In this document: piece after piece, positions 18,980-26,785 of the stretch | Position numbering within the stretch: the stretch's first letter is position 1 | Layout of the letters: every line of letters begins with the position of its first letter | Assembly (NCBI GenBank): GCA_963812945.1 | Contig: CAWEXD010000008.1 | Location: 806,001-870,000 of the forward strand | Length of the DNA stretch: 64,000 bases | Source of the DNA: DASRDR01 sp963812945 [NCBI: uncultured Candidatus Rokubacteria bacterium] | GTDB taxonomy: Bacteria > Methylomirabilota > Methylomirabilia > Rokubacteriales | Direction of reading: 5' to 3' | Program-made: the position numbers and the translations under genes | Notes under the pieces: model-generated | Told to the model about the DNA's origin: nothing | The model's database searches: none | What the model saw: only the letters and a program-made list of their open reading frames with translations

Positions 18980-18994
18980 TGGCACGCCGCTTGC
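18980..18994 (+). promoter_or_regulatory. Sigma54 (-24/-12) promoter
   Basis: TGGCACGCCGCTTGC matches the consensus TGGCAC-N5-TTGC exactly, with GG and GC at the invariant spacing. It reads rightward toward the small gene whose ATG is at 19041, placing a start site near 19006 and a leader of about 35 bases. It lies beside the divergent sigma54-activator gene, which strengthens the call. Confidence 0.75.
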
Positions 18995-19040
18995 CCTGGA
19001 TGGCGTGTCACGACGCATCGACGACGGGGAGGGACGAAAG

Positions 19041-19349
19041 ATGCCGATCACGAGCCCGGCAGCCGAGTGGACCCAAGCACAGCCTGGAGCCCAGGATCTC
19101 GGGCGAGTGCGCCCCATCGAGAAGGGGGCAAGTCCGGCAACGCTCAACCCTAGAGAGGCGAACGACGCGGATGTTTGTGGCGTCCACGCCGTTCCGGTCC
19201 GGCCAGAGCCTCTCGGGACGCCCGGCGGGCTTGCCCGGCTCCTGGCGGCGATGCTGCGCCACCCGACCGAGGGCCCGAGACACCAGGAACGCGCGCGGGC
19301 CAACGCGGACCGCCTGCTCGAGACGATCCGCGTGCTCTCCGCCCTCTGA
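19041..19349 (+). CDS. Small protein downstream of a sigma54 promoter, function unknown
   Basis: 102 residues (MPITSPAAEWTQAQPG... to RLLETIRVLSAL), with GGGAGGG about eight bases before the ATG. The first 60 residues look disordered and polar. The C-terminal 45 (GLARLLAAMLRHPTEG...RANADRLLETIRVL) are predicted helical and amphipathic. No cysteine cluster, signal peptide or known domain was seen. The consensus -24/-12 element 47-61 bp upstream suggests it is the controlled output of the divergent regulator. It converges with the AraC gene, 18 bp between stops. Confidence 0.6.
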   Translation: MPITSPAAEWTQAQPGAQDLGRVRPIEKGASPATLNPREANDADVCGVHAVPVRPEPLGTPGGLARLLAAMLRHPTEGPRHQERARANADRLLETIRVLSAL

Positions 19350-19367
19350 TCTATCCCGTGGGCCTGC

Positions 19368-20360
19368 TCACGCGAGGCGCCCGACTGCGCTTGCGGTCTC
19401 ACGACCCGCGAGCAGCCGGCGATACCGCGCCGGGGGCTGCCCGAATTCACGCTTGAACGCGCGGTTGAATGCGGCCTCGGACTCGTAGCCGACTTCGGCC
19501 GCGACTTCCACGATCGTCCGGCGGGTCGTCTGTAGGAGCCGGGCGGCGAGTTGAAGCCGCCAGCGCGCCAGGTAGGTCATCGGAGGCTCCCCGAGGAAGT
19601 GCGTAAAGCGCTCGACGAGGACGGACCGCGAGGTGCCCACCTCCCGGGCGAGATCCATCACCGTCCACGGATGGTAAGGCTTCCGGTGCATGACGTCGAG
19701 CGCGCCCCCGACGATCTGGTCACGGGCGCCCGCGAGCCAGCCCGTCTGCTCGGGCGGCAGGCGCTCCATGTGGCGGCGGAGCGCTTCGATGAAGAGCGCC
19801 TCGGCCATCTTCGCGAGCAGAACCGTCTGACCGGGGCGCCCGGAGCCGGCCTCGGAGACCAGATGTCGAATCGACCCCTCGAGCCACTCGCCAGCAGGGT
19901 CATGGCGGAGGTTGATCTTGACCAGCGTCGGCAGGCCTGCCAGGAACAGCCGGTCGGCGTGACGCTCGCAGCCGAAGTATCCGCAGACGAATCGCGTCAC
20001 CTCTCCGCCACCGCCAATCCGGATCGTGCGGAGCCCGCCCTGCAGGATCTGGCCTAGCGAAGCCCCGGAGTCGATCAGCTCCGACGGGGCCCCGTTCGTC
20101 ACCGTGTGGGGATCGCCGTGCGGGACGATCACGAGGTCACCCGCGACGAGGGACACCTCCGTCGCATCCGCGAATCGGGCCCGTGCGCACCCCTCGGTGA
20201 CCAGGTGGAAACCCACCACCCGCTCGGTGCCCGGCGCCAGGACGTGCATGACGTCCTGCATGCGAGGCACGGTGAACCCCCAGGGTGCCTTGCACTCAGC
20301 ATGGAAGAAGATCGCGCCGGTCATGCGCACGGCCTTCAGCGCCTCGGACAGAGCGTCCAT
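19368..20360 (-). CDS. AraC-family regulator with cupin sensor domain
   Basis: 330 residues. The N-terminal half is an AraC-type Cupin_6 domain (MDALSEALKAVRMTGAIFFHAE..., GDLVIVPHGDPHTV with metal-site-like histidines, FVCGYFGCER). The C-terminal 100 residues contain two helix-turn-helix motifs (WTVMDLAREVGTSRSVLVERF and RTIVEVAAEVGYESEAAFNRAFKREFG, the AraC signature). The ATG at 20358-20360 begins the family-like sequence; the longer open frame upstream does not look coding. It diverges from the GNAT and methyltransferase genes, its likely targets. Confidence 0.9.
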   Translation of the reverse strand: MDALSEALKAVRMTGAIFFHAECKAPWGFTVPRMQDVMHVLAPGTERVVGFHLVTEGCARARFADATEVSLVAGDLVIVPHGDPHTVTNGAPSELIDSGASLGQILQGGLRTIRIGGGGEVTRFVCGYFGCERHADRLFLAGLPTLVKINLRHDPAGEWLEGSIRHLVSEAGSGRPGQTVLLAKMAEALFIEALRRHMERLPPEQTGWLAGARDQIVGGALDVMHRKPYHPWTVMDLAREVGTSRSVLVERFTHFLGEPPMTYLARWRLQLAARLLQTTRRTIVEVAAEVGYESEAAFNRAFKREFGQPPARYRRLLAGRETASAVGRLA

Positions 20361-20459
20361 GACTTCCGCGCCGTCAGTGTCTTGCGATCCTCGGTGACCC
20401 TGGAGCCTGCGGCAAAAGAACTCGGACGGTCGGCAAAGCATCCACCTCATTCTTAGCTT

Positions 20460-20482
20460 AGATTCGAATCTGGCTGGCGCCA
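20460..20482. promoter_or_regulatory. Adjacent palindromes between the AraC and GNAT genes
   Basis: A perfect 12-bp palindrome AGATTCGAATCT (20460-20471) is followed after three bases by TGGCGCCA (20475-20482). Together with A+T-rich TTCTTAGCTTAG just to the left, this is the likely operator/promoter segment of the 250-bp divergent region. No clear -35/-10 pair could be fixed. The remaining sequence up to 20610 shows nothing else notable. Confidence 0.35.
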
Positions 20483-20610
20483 ACCGGGGCGATTCGGAGC
20501 GGCCCGGCCAGGGGCATCGAAGAGCCGTGACGGACGGTCCCGGGTGGCGACACCGCGAGACTCGCCGGGCTCGGCGTGGGGGGCCGCTGAAGGCCCGGAG
20601 GAGGAGAGAC

Positions 20611-21195
20611 ATGGAGCACCCAACAGCACAGGCGGTGACGACCCGGGACGAGGATCGCGTGGTCGGGACCGTCACGGTGGCCTTTGTGGCCGATCCCGCG
20701 ATGCGCTGGATCTACCCGGGGCCCGCCCAGTACCTCGCGGGCTTTCCGAAGCTCGTCAGGGCGCTCGGGCGGGGAGCCTTCGAGAAGGGATCGGCTCACC
20801 AAGCCTCGGAGTTCGCGGGTGTCGCCATCTGGCTCCGGCCTGGCGTGCACCCCGACCAGGTTCTCCTGGGCCAGGTGATCGAGAGCACGGTCGACGCCCA
20901 GCAGGCGCCCAGGATCCTCGAGGTCCTGGAGGAGCTCGATCGCTGGCATCCGCGCGAGCCGCACTGGTACCTGCCGTTCATCGGGGTGGATACGTCCCGA
21001 CAGCGGGAAGGGCTGGGGTCCCTCTTGCTGCGGCATGCGCTCCGGCAAGTCGACGACGAGCACGCGCCCGCGTATCTCGAGACGGCGAACCCCGGGAACA
21101 TCCCACTCTATGGCCGCCACGGCTTCGAGCTGGCGGCCACCGTCAATATCCCGTCGGCACCAACGCTGTTTCCGATGGTTCGTCCGGCCCGGTAG
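20611..21195 (+). CDS. GNAT-family N-acetyltransferase
   Basis: 194 residues. The acetyl-CoA binding region reads WYLPFIGVDTSRQREGLGSLLLRHAL (motif A, Q/R-x-x-G-x-G/L variant), followed by YLETANPGNIPLYGRHGFEL, the classic motif B with the Asn-Pro and Tyr. A good GGAGGAGAG ribosome site precedes the ATG at 20611. It is followed 30 bp later by a methyltransferase and lies divergent from an AraC regulator, suggesting joint modification of one small molecule or a resistance function. The acceptor substrate is unknown. Confidence 0.88.
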   Translation: MEHPTAQAVTTRDEDRVVGTVTVAFVADPAMRWIYPGPAQYLAGFPKLVRALGRGAFEKGSAHQASEFAGVAIWLRPGVHPDQVLLGQVIESTVDAQQAPRILEVLEELDRWHPREPHWYLPFIGVDTSRQREGLGSLLLRHALRQVDDEHAPAYLETANPGNIPLYGRHGFELAATVNIPSAPTLFPMVRPAR

Positions 21196-21225
21196 GCGAG
21201 GGCGTTCACGACGAGGAGGGACGTC

Positions 21226-22062
21226 ATGGTCACCAGCATCGAGGAACGGGTAGCTCAGCACTACGCGCAATCAGACCTGGCCGAGCGCGTTCTCGATGCG
21301 CTGCGTGCCTCGGGCAAGGACATCGACCGGCTGGCTACGGGCGACCTCGCGCCAGTGGACGACCTTCACGTCGGGGGCCGCGAGGCCACGCGCGAGTTCT
21401 CGGCCCAGCTCCAGATCACGCCCGACATGCACCTCCTGGACGTCGGCTGCGGTCTCGGTGGTGCCGCGCGCTATTTCGCGGAGACGCGTGGCTGCCGGGT
21501 GACCGGCATCGACCTGACCGCGGACTTCGTCCGAGCCGCCGAGGCTCTCACGCGGTGCGTCGGTCTCTCGCACCGCGTGTCCTTCCGACACGGCAGCGCG
21601 CTCTCACTGCCTTTCGGTCCTGCGACCTTCGACGGCGCCTACATGATGTACGTCGGCATGAACATCGCGGACAAGCCGAGGCTCTTCGCCGAGGTGCGAC
21701 GGGTCCTCAAGACCGGGGGCGTGTTCGCGATCTACGACGTGATGCTGACGGGAGCGGGAGAAGTGACCTTCCCGCTGCCGTGCGCCGCCGGCCCGGAGAG
21801 CAGCTTCATTGTCGGCCCCGGCGAGTATCTGCGCGGACTGGAGGCCGCCGGCTTCGATGTCTGCGGGGCGCTGGATCGTCTCGAGTTCGCGCGCGAGTCT
21901 TGTCGGCGAGCGATGACGGGACTCGCCGAGAATGGAGGGTCGCCGCCGCTCGCGCTTCAGATCCTGCTGAAGAACGACGCGCCGCGGGTCCTCCGAAACA
22001 TCGTGGGTCTCTTCGAACGGGCGGTCCTGGCTCCGACCGTGCTCGTCTGCCGGGCGCGGTGA
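21226..22062 (+). CDS. Class I SAM-dependent methyltransferase
   Basis: 278 residues with a Rossmann methyltransferase core. Motif I LLDVGCGLGGAARYFAE is near residues 69-85, VTGIDLTADFVRAAEALT holds the acidic ribose contact, and later motifs appear in FDGAYMMYVGMNIADKPRLFAEVRRVLKTGGVFAIYDV. It resembles UbiE/sarcosine-type small-molecule methyltransferases rather than rRNA enzymes. GGAGGG precedes the ATG. Probably co-transcribed with the GNAT gene (30 bp apart). The substrate is not evident. Confidence 0.88.
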   Translation: MVTSIEERVAQHYAQSDLAERVLDALRASGKDIDRLATGDLAPVDDLHVGGREATREFSAQLQITPDMHLLDVGCGLGGAARYFAETRGCRVTGIDLTADFVRAAEALTRCVGLSHRVSFRHGSALSLPFGPATFDGAYMMYVGMNIADKPRLFAEVRRVLKTGGVFAIYDVMLTGAGEVTFPLPCAAGPESSFIVGPGEYLRGLEAAGFDVCGALDRLEFARESCRRAMTGLAENGGSPPLALQILLKNDAPRVLRNIVGLFERAVLAPTVLVCRAR

Positions 22063-22140
22063 CGCGTTGCCACCGGCGCCGAGCGTCCGAGGCCGAGCCC
22101 TCGTCCGCACTCGGCCTCGCCGCCGAGCCGACGCGTCGGA

Positions 22141-22752
22141 CTATCTCGGGGATGCTCCGGAAGGGCCGTCGGGCACGGAGTCGTAGCCGAGCCGCACGCG
22201 CCGGATGACTCCCTGGGCAAGGTCGTAGATGTCGCATTCGTCGTAGGGCTTGACGTACACGTGAAGGCTCACGGCATCCTCGCCCACGGTTTCCACGGCA
22301 TGGATGTCGGCCGGGCCGTCGAGGTGTCCCGGCCCACCCTCGACGGGATGCCCCACCGGAGCGAGGCTGAGCGGGCTCCGGGACAGCTCCCGGTAGCTCG
22401 TGAAGCGGAGCCGCCCGCGCTCGACCCGGGCCCAGCAGAGCTCCCCTTCGTGGCCGTGGATCGGCGCGTGCGTGCCGCGCAGCCAGCAGAGCACCAGGAG
22501 CTCCACCGCGGCGTCCCGGAAGACAAGATGGCGCGTGTAGCGGCCGTCCTCGAAGCGGACGTAGGGCTCGATGGAGGCCGCCTCGATCAGGTGAGAGCCG
22601 AGAAAACGCTGCACCGCCACAGAATCCACCGCGGGGGCCGTGAGCTGCCGCACCCGGGCCACGAAGTCGTCCATCGCCAGGCGATCCATTACCGGGGGCG
22701 GGGCGGGCTGGCCGGAGGATTCCGTGGTCGACGTCGGATCGGACACGCTCAC
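22141..22752 (-). CDS. Cysteine dioxygenase
   Basis: 203-residue cupin of the thiol dioxygenase family, oxidising L-cysteine to cysteine sulfinate. By family alignment, H99 and H101 (PIHGHEG) and H151 are the iron ligands, R74 (YTRHL) binds the substrate carboxylate, and S162-H164-Y166 (SLHVY) form the catalytic triad. C106 aligns with Cys93 of the mammalian enzyme, which crosslinks to the tyrosine; most bacterial homologues have glycine there. The GTG start overlaps the miaB stop as GTGA, so the two are coupled. A 3-mercaptopropionate dioxygenase activity is less likely given the arginine. Confidence 0.88.
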   Translation of the reverse strand: MSVSDPTSTTESSGQPAPPPVMDRLAMDDFVARVRQLTAPAVDSVAVQRFLGSHLIEAASIEPYVRFEDGRYTRHLVFRDAAVELLVLCWLRGTHAPIHGHEGELCWARVERGRLRFTSYRELSRSPLSLAPVGHPVEGGPGHLDGPADIHAVETVGEDAVSLHVYVKPYDECDIYDLAQGVIRRVRLGYDSVPDGPSGASPR

Positions 22753-24215
22753 CGCGCGAGCGCGGCGCGGTCTGCCAGCTCGCCGATCATCGTGGTCGGA
22801 GTGACGCGTTCCACACGGACCGTGACCAGCTCGCCGATCAAGGCGTCGGCGCCGTCGAGGACGACCGTGGTGTTCCGTCGGCTCTTGCCCGCGAGCTGAC
22901 CGCGGCGGTTCCGCTCCTCGACCAGGACCTCGACCTCGCGACCGACCCAGGACTCGAGCACCTCGCGCGAGATGCGCGTCTGGAGGTCGAGCAGGACCTG
23001 ATTCCGCCGCTCCTTGACCGGCTGGGGCACGTCGTCCGGCCATCCTGCGGCCTCGGTGCCGGGCCGGGGCGAGTACTTGAACACGAACGCGCTGTCGTAC
23101 CGCACGCGCTCCATGAGCGCGCACGTCGCGTCGAAGTCGGCCTCGGTCTCGCCCGGGAAGCCCACGATGATGTCCGTGGAGAGCGCCACGCCCGGGACCA
23201 GCTCGCGGAGCCGCGCGAGCTTCGCGAGGTACGCGTCCACGGTGTAGCCGCGCCGCATCGCGCGGAGCCGCGCGTCCGACCCGGACTGGACGGGCAGGTG
23301 GAGGAACTCGCAGGCCGACCGGCACTCCGCCATCGCGCAGAACAGCTCCTCGTGGGCGTCGAACGGATGGCTGGTCGTGAACCGGACCCGCTCGATCGAG
23401 GTCTTCCGGTCGATCGCGCGGAGGAGGGCCGGGAAGTCGGCCAGCCCGGAGGGCGCCGGCGCTCCGGGATCGGGCGGCCCGTCGTCCGGCGCTCCGCGGC
23501 CTGCTTCCAGCTGGAGCAGCGCGCGGCGACGGCCAGGGCCGAGCCACCCGGAGCCATCGGCGAAGCGCTTGCCGTAGGAGTTCACGTTCTGCCCGAGCAG
23601 GGTGACCTGGCGGTACCCCGCGCGGGCGAGCTGCTGGACCTCGTCCAGGATCTCGTCGACCGGCCGCGAGACCTCCTGGCCCCGCGTCGTCGGCACGATG
23701 CAGTAGGCGCACTTCTTGTCGCACCCCTCCATGATCGTGACGAACGCGACGACGCGGCCCGCACGATAGTCGGTCGCCGGCCGGCGGTCGAGGGGCCGCA
23801 CCTTGCGGTCGACGGCGAGCACGCGGACACGCGCGCCGAGCCCGGCCCGCTGGCGCTCCTCGGCGACGCCGGCCAGGAGGTCGGGGAGATCGTAGATCTC
23901 GGCCGGTCCGGCGACCAGGTCCACCTGGGGGAGGCGGCGGAACACCTCCTCGCGCTGCGCCTTGGCCATGCAGCCCAGGATGCCGAGGACCAGCTCGGGA
24001 CGCTCCTGCTTGAGCCGCTGCATCAGCCCCATCTTGCCGAACGCCCGCTCCTCGGCGTGGGCGCGGACCGAGCAGGTGTTCAGGAGGATGACGTCCGCCT
24101 CCTCCTCGCGGCCGACCACGGCATAGCCCTGGGCGGTCAGCATGCCGAGGATCTCCTCGGAGTCCCGCTCGTTCATCTGGCAGCCGTACGTCTGGAGGTA
24201 CACCGCCTGAGCCAT
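22749..24215 (-). CDS. miaB: tRNA-2-methylthio-N6-dimethylallyladenosine synthase MiaB
   Basis: 488-residue radical-SAM methylthiotransferase modifying A37 of tRNAs. Auxiliary-cluster cysteines are C12 (TYGCQMN), C48 (NTCSV) and C82 (LGCMAK). The radical-SAM triad is C165/C169/C172 (EGCDKKCAYC). A C-terminal TRAM domain binds RNA (VEVLVEERNRRGQLAGKSRRN). A Gly/Pro-rich insert of about 40 residues after NVNSYGKRF makes it slightly longer than the E. coli protein. The ATG at 24213-24215 begins the conserved sequence. It runs divergently from the epimerase gene. Confidence 0.95.
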   Translation of the reverse strand: MAQAVYLQTYGCQMNERDSEEILGMLTAQGYAVVGREEEADVILLNTCSVRAHAEERAFGKMGLMQRLKQERPELVLGILGCMAKAQREEVFRRLPQVDLVAGPAEIYDLPDLLAGVAEERQRAGLGARVRVLAVDRKVRPLDRRPATDYRAGRVVAFVTIMEGCDKKCAYCIVPTTRGQEVSRPVDEILDEVQQLARAGYRQVTLLGQNVNSYGKRFADGSGWLGPGRRRALLQLEAGRGAPDDGPPDPGAPAPSGLADFPALLRAIDRKTSIERVRFTTSHPFDAHEELFCAMAECRSACEFLHLPVQSGSDARLRAMRRGYTVDAYLAKLARLRELVPGVALSTDIIVGFPGETEADFDATCALMERVRYDSAFVFKYSPRPGTEAAGWPDDVPQPVKERRNQVLLDLQTRISREVLESWVGREVEVLVEERNRRGQLAGKSRRNTTVVLDGADALIGELVTVRVERVTPTTMIGELADRAALAR

Positions 24216-24348
24216 GGCGCCCCCGATTCTACACCTCGGCGTGAGGCGGCCCGTTGTGTCCATGGCAGAATGCCCGCGCGAGCCTGGGGGATCCCGCGGT
24301 CGCTCCGGGCGCGCGTGGACGAGCGGCCGCCAACGACGGGAGACACCG

Positions 24349-25281
24349 ATGGCACGGAAGCGGACGGTGCTGGTGACGGGCGCGTGCGGGTACGTGGCGT
24401 CGCAGCTCCTGCCGGATCTCAAGCGGCGCTACGCGCTGCGGCTGGTGGACGCGCGGTCGACGGACGCGCGCGGGCGGCGGGTTCCCGGCGTGGTCGTCGC
24501 CGACCTCGCCGACCCGGACCGCCGCCGCTACCGCCGGCTCTTCCAGGGGGCGGATGCCGTCCTTCATCTCGGCTACCGCCGGCCCGAGGCGCGGACCACC
24601 GGCGTGTGGGGCGCCGATCCGGGCGCGCTCGAGACCTTCGAGACCGAGTTCGCCAACGTGCGCATGGCCCAGAACGTCTACCGGAGCGCGCTTGATGCCA
24701 GGGTGCGGCGGGTCGTGGCCGCCAGCTCGAACCATGCGGCCGACTGGTACGAGCACGCGCTCGTCCACCGAGGGCAGCGCGAGCTGGTCTCGCCGGCGGA
24801 GCTGCCGCTCTCCGACAACTTCTACGGCTGGGCCAAGGCCGCGTACGAGCTCCTGGGGTTCGTCTACGCGTCCGGGAGCCTCGGGCGGAAGCTCGAGGTG
24901 GTGCTCCTCCGCATCGGCGCGCCGCGGGACGTCTCGGGCCGCCGCTACCGCGGGAAGCTGGCCGAGCAGCACGTGGGACGGGGAGCATCGCGGCTCGCCA
25001 ACTTCAAGCGGGACCTCGGCGCCTGGCTCTCGACGAAGGACCTCCGCCAGCTGGTCCGGCGCGCCATCGAGGCGCCCGACATCCGGAACGCGCACGGCGT
25101 GCCCTGGCTCGTCGCGTACGGGATCAGCGGGAACACCCGGGCGTTCTGGTCGCTGGAGAGCGCGCGGCGCGTCCTGGGCTACGCGCCGGAGGACGACAGC
25201 GAGGTGGCCTACGCTCGGGACGTGCGGCGGCTCTTGACCGGGCCGCGGGCCCGGGCGCGCGGCGGCCGGCTGGGAGCCTGA
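24349..25281 (+). CDS. NAD-dependent epimerase/dehydratase (extended SDR)
   Basis: 310 residues with an N-terminal Rossmann signature VLVTGACGYVASQLL, an acidic end of strand 2 (LVDARST), and the catalytic region SSNHAADWYE...DNFYGWAKAAYELL, in which YGWAK is the Tyr-x-x-x-Lys motif. The pattern VRRVVAASSNHA is shared with uronate dehydrogenase-like SDRs, which oxidise hexuronates to lactones. That assignment is plausible but not certain. Downstream lie two blocks of short tandem repeats. Confidence 0.8.
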   Translation: MARKRTVLVTGACGYVASQLLPDLKRRYALRLVDARSTDARGRRVPGVVVADLADPDRRRYRRLFQGADAVLHLGYRRPEARTTGVWGADPGALETFETEFANVRMAQNVYRSALDARVRRVVAASSNHAADWYEHALVHRGQRELVSPAELPLSDNFYGWAKAAYELLGFVYASGSLGRKLEVVLLRIGAPRDVSGRRYRGKLAEQHVGRGASRLANFKRDLGAWLSTKDLRQLVRRAIEAPDIRNAHGVPWLVAYGISGNTRAFWSLESARRVLGYAPEDDSEVAYARDVRRLLTGPRARARGGRLGA

Positions 25282-25286
25282 GCGGC

Positions 25287-25386
25287 AGGCCGCCACGGGC
25301 CGCCACAGGCCGCCACAGGCCGCCACAGGCCGAAGGCCGTTCGATCAGCCGTTCGATCAGCTGTTCGATCCGCCGTCCGATCAGCG
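25287..25386. repeat. Two adjacent short tandem repeats (10-bp and 12-bp units)
   Basis: 25287-25332 contains about 4.5 copies of a 10-bp unit (AGGCCGCCAC, one variant), and 25339-25386 four copies of a 12-bp unit (GTTCGATCAGCC with point differences). They fill the gap between the convergent epimerase and AlaX genes. The second block contains GATC sites at a regular spacing. Probably slipped-strand expansion; no coding role is seen. Confidence 0.85.
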
Positions 25387-25406
25387 CCGCTCGGAGCGCG
25401 GTCGGC

Positions 25407-26129
25407 TCAGCCCGCCAGCCCGATCCTGATCCGCCGGTTGTGACGGCCCTTGTTGTCGACCTTGAGGATCTTCACCGGCGGGGACTGGCCCGTGGAGGCG
25501 AGGTGCGTGCCGCCGCACGCCTGGCGGTCGAGCCCCGCGATCTCGACCACGCGAACCGTGCCGTCCGGCTGAGGCGGCGGGGCGACCGAGCGGCTGCGGA
25601 GGAGCCCGCGCTCGGCGAGGGCCGCCTCGGCCGGGACGTACACCTGGCGGACGGCGAGGTCCTGGCGGATCGCGTCGTTGATGGCCGGCTCGAGCGCCCG
25701 CACGCGGTCGTTGTCGGCGCCCGGGAGATCGAGATCGATGCGGGCGGTGCCGTCGTGACCGATCTGCGCGCCCGTGACCAGCGCTCCGTCGAAGGCCTGG
25801 AAGGCCAGCGCGTTGACGAGGTGGAGATCCGTGTGGAGCTGGCACATCTGCCGCCGGAACGCCGCGTCCACGACGCCCTCGACCGTCCCCTCGACGAGGA
25901 CGGGCTCGGCGAGCACGTGCCAGAGAAGATCCTCCTCCGCGTCGAGGCGCTCGACCCGGACCTCCCCCCCGTTCCAGCGAAGGAAGCCCCGATCGGCCGG
26001 CTGCCCGCCGCCGCCCGGGTAGAAGGCCGACCGGCTGAGCGCGACCGCCCCGGGTCGCGCATCCAGCACGGCGGCCTGGAACTCGTGGAGATCGGGCGCC
26101 TCGTGGCACAGGAATCGGCTCGCCGGCAT
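25407..26129 (-). CDS. AlaX-type alanyl-tRNA editing protein
   Basis: 240 residues homologous to the editing domain of alanyl-tRNA synthetase, which deacylates mischarged Ser- or Gly-tRNA(Ala). YPGGGGQPADRG is the glycine-rich motif of this domain. Zinc ligands appear in LHTDLH (HxxxH) and CGGTH (CxxxH). It lacks aminoacylation domains, so it is a stand-alone trans-editing factor. Its ATG overlaps the stop of the upstream lipoprotein gene by one base, putting it in the kinase-lipoprotein operon, an unusual partner. Confidence 0.92.
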   Translation of the reverse strand: MPASRFLCHEAPDLHEFQAAVLDARPGAVALSRSAFYPGGGGQPADRGFLRWNGGEVRVERLDAEEDLLWHVLAEPVLVEGTVEGVVDAAFRRQMCQLHTDLHLVNALAFQAFDGALVTGAQIGHDGTARIDLDLPGADNDRVRALEPAINDAIRQDLAVRQVYVPAEAALAERGLLRSRSVAPPPQPDGTVRVVEIAGLDRQACGGTHLASTGQSPPVKILKVDNKGRHNRRIRIGLAG

Positions 26130-26785
26130 CAGGGCTTCTTCTTCTGGTCGAGCTCGAGGTCGAGGCGCTTCAGGCGCTGGAGCTCGCGGGTGCGGCGCTC
26201 CAGCTCGTAGCTGAGGCGCTCGAGCTCCTGCGTGCGCCGCTCGAGCTCGACGTCCAGGATCTTGAGCCGCTTGAGCTCCTGGTTGAGGCGCTCCACCTCC
26301 CGGCCACGCTGCTGGAGCTCCTGGTCCAGCTCCTCGATCTGCTGCGTGCGTCCTTTGAGCTCCCGGGCGTTCTGGTCGAGCTCCTGGGCTCGCCGCTCGA
26401 GCTCCTGCCCCCGGGCCAGGAAGGATCCGAGCAGATCGCGCCAGGCGCGCGCCTCGGCGGCATAGGCCGAGTCGGGGTGCTCCTTGACGAGGCGCTCGAC
26501 GACGAGGTAGGCCCGCCGGTAGTCGTGGGTGATGCTCTCGGGATCCACCAGGAGCCGCGTGAGCCCGACGAGGGCGCGGTCCGCGAACGCGGAGCTCGGC
26601 CGGCGCAGGACCTCCTCGAACAGGCGCGCGGCCTCGGCGTCATTGCCCGCCTGCGCCTCTCTCTCGGCCAGGCGCAGGATGCGCTCCGTGTCGTTGGGCG
26701 GGAGGGGCGTGGCCAGCCCAGACCCGCGCCCGCTTCCGCAAGCCGCCAGGAGCAGGACCAGCGGGAGGATTCGCCACGCCGTCAC
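26129..26785 (-). CDS. Coiled-coil lipoprotein partner of a sensor kinase (QseG-like arrangement)
   Basis: 218 residues. The signal peptide ends in the lipobox LLAAC. A TPR-like helical part follows (RLAEREAQAGNDAEAARLFEEVLRR...), then from about residue 115 a continuous heptad coiled coil rich in LERRTQELERL-type repeats. GTG start at 26785 overlaps the kinase stop as GTGA. In enterobacteria the GlrK kinase gene is followed by a similar TPR/coiled-coil lipoprotein (QseG), which senses the envelope. The same order here suggests a cognate accessory, although sequence identity cannot be judged. Confidence 0.75.
   Translation of the reverse strand: MTAWRILPLVLLLAACGSGRGSGLATPLPPNDTERILRLAEREAQAGNDAEAARLFEEVLRRPSSAFADRALVGLTRLLVDPESITHDYRRAYLVVERLVKEHPDSAYAAEARAWRDLLGSFLARGQELERRAQELDQNARELKGRTQQIEELDQELQQRGREVERLNQELKRLKILDVELERRTQELERLSYELERRTRELQRLKRLDLELDQKKKP

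Noticed and set aside
18980-18994. Other TGGCAC occurrences as sigma54 promoters (for example near 18240, 54681 and 54731)
   Set aside because: None has TTGC at the required five-base spacing.
25287-25386. CRISPR array
   Set aside because: Units are only 10-12 bp with no spacers of variable sequence and no cas genes.
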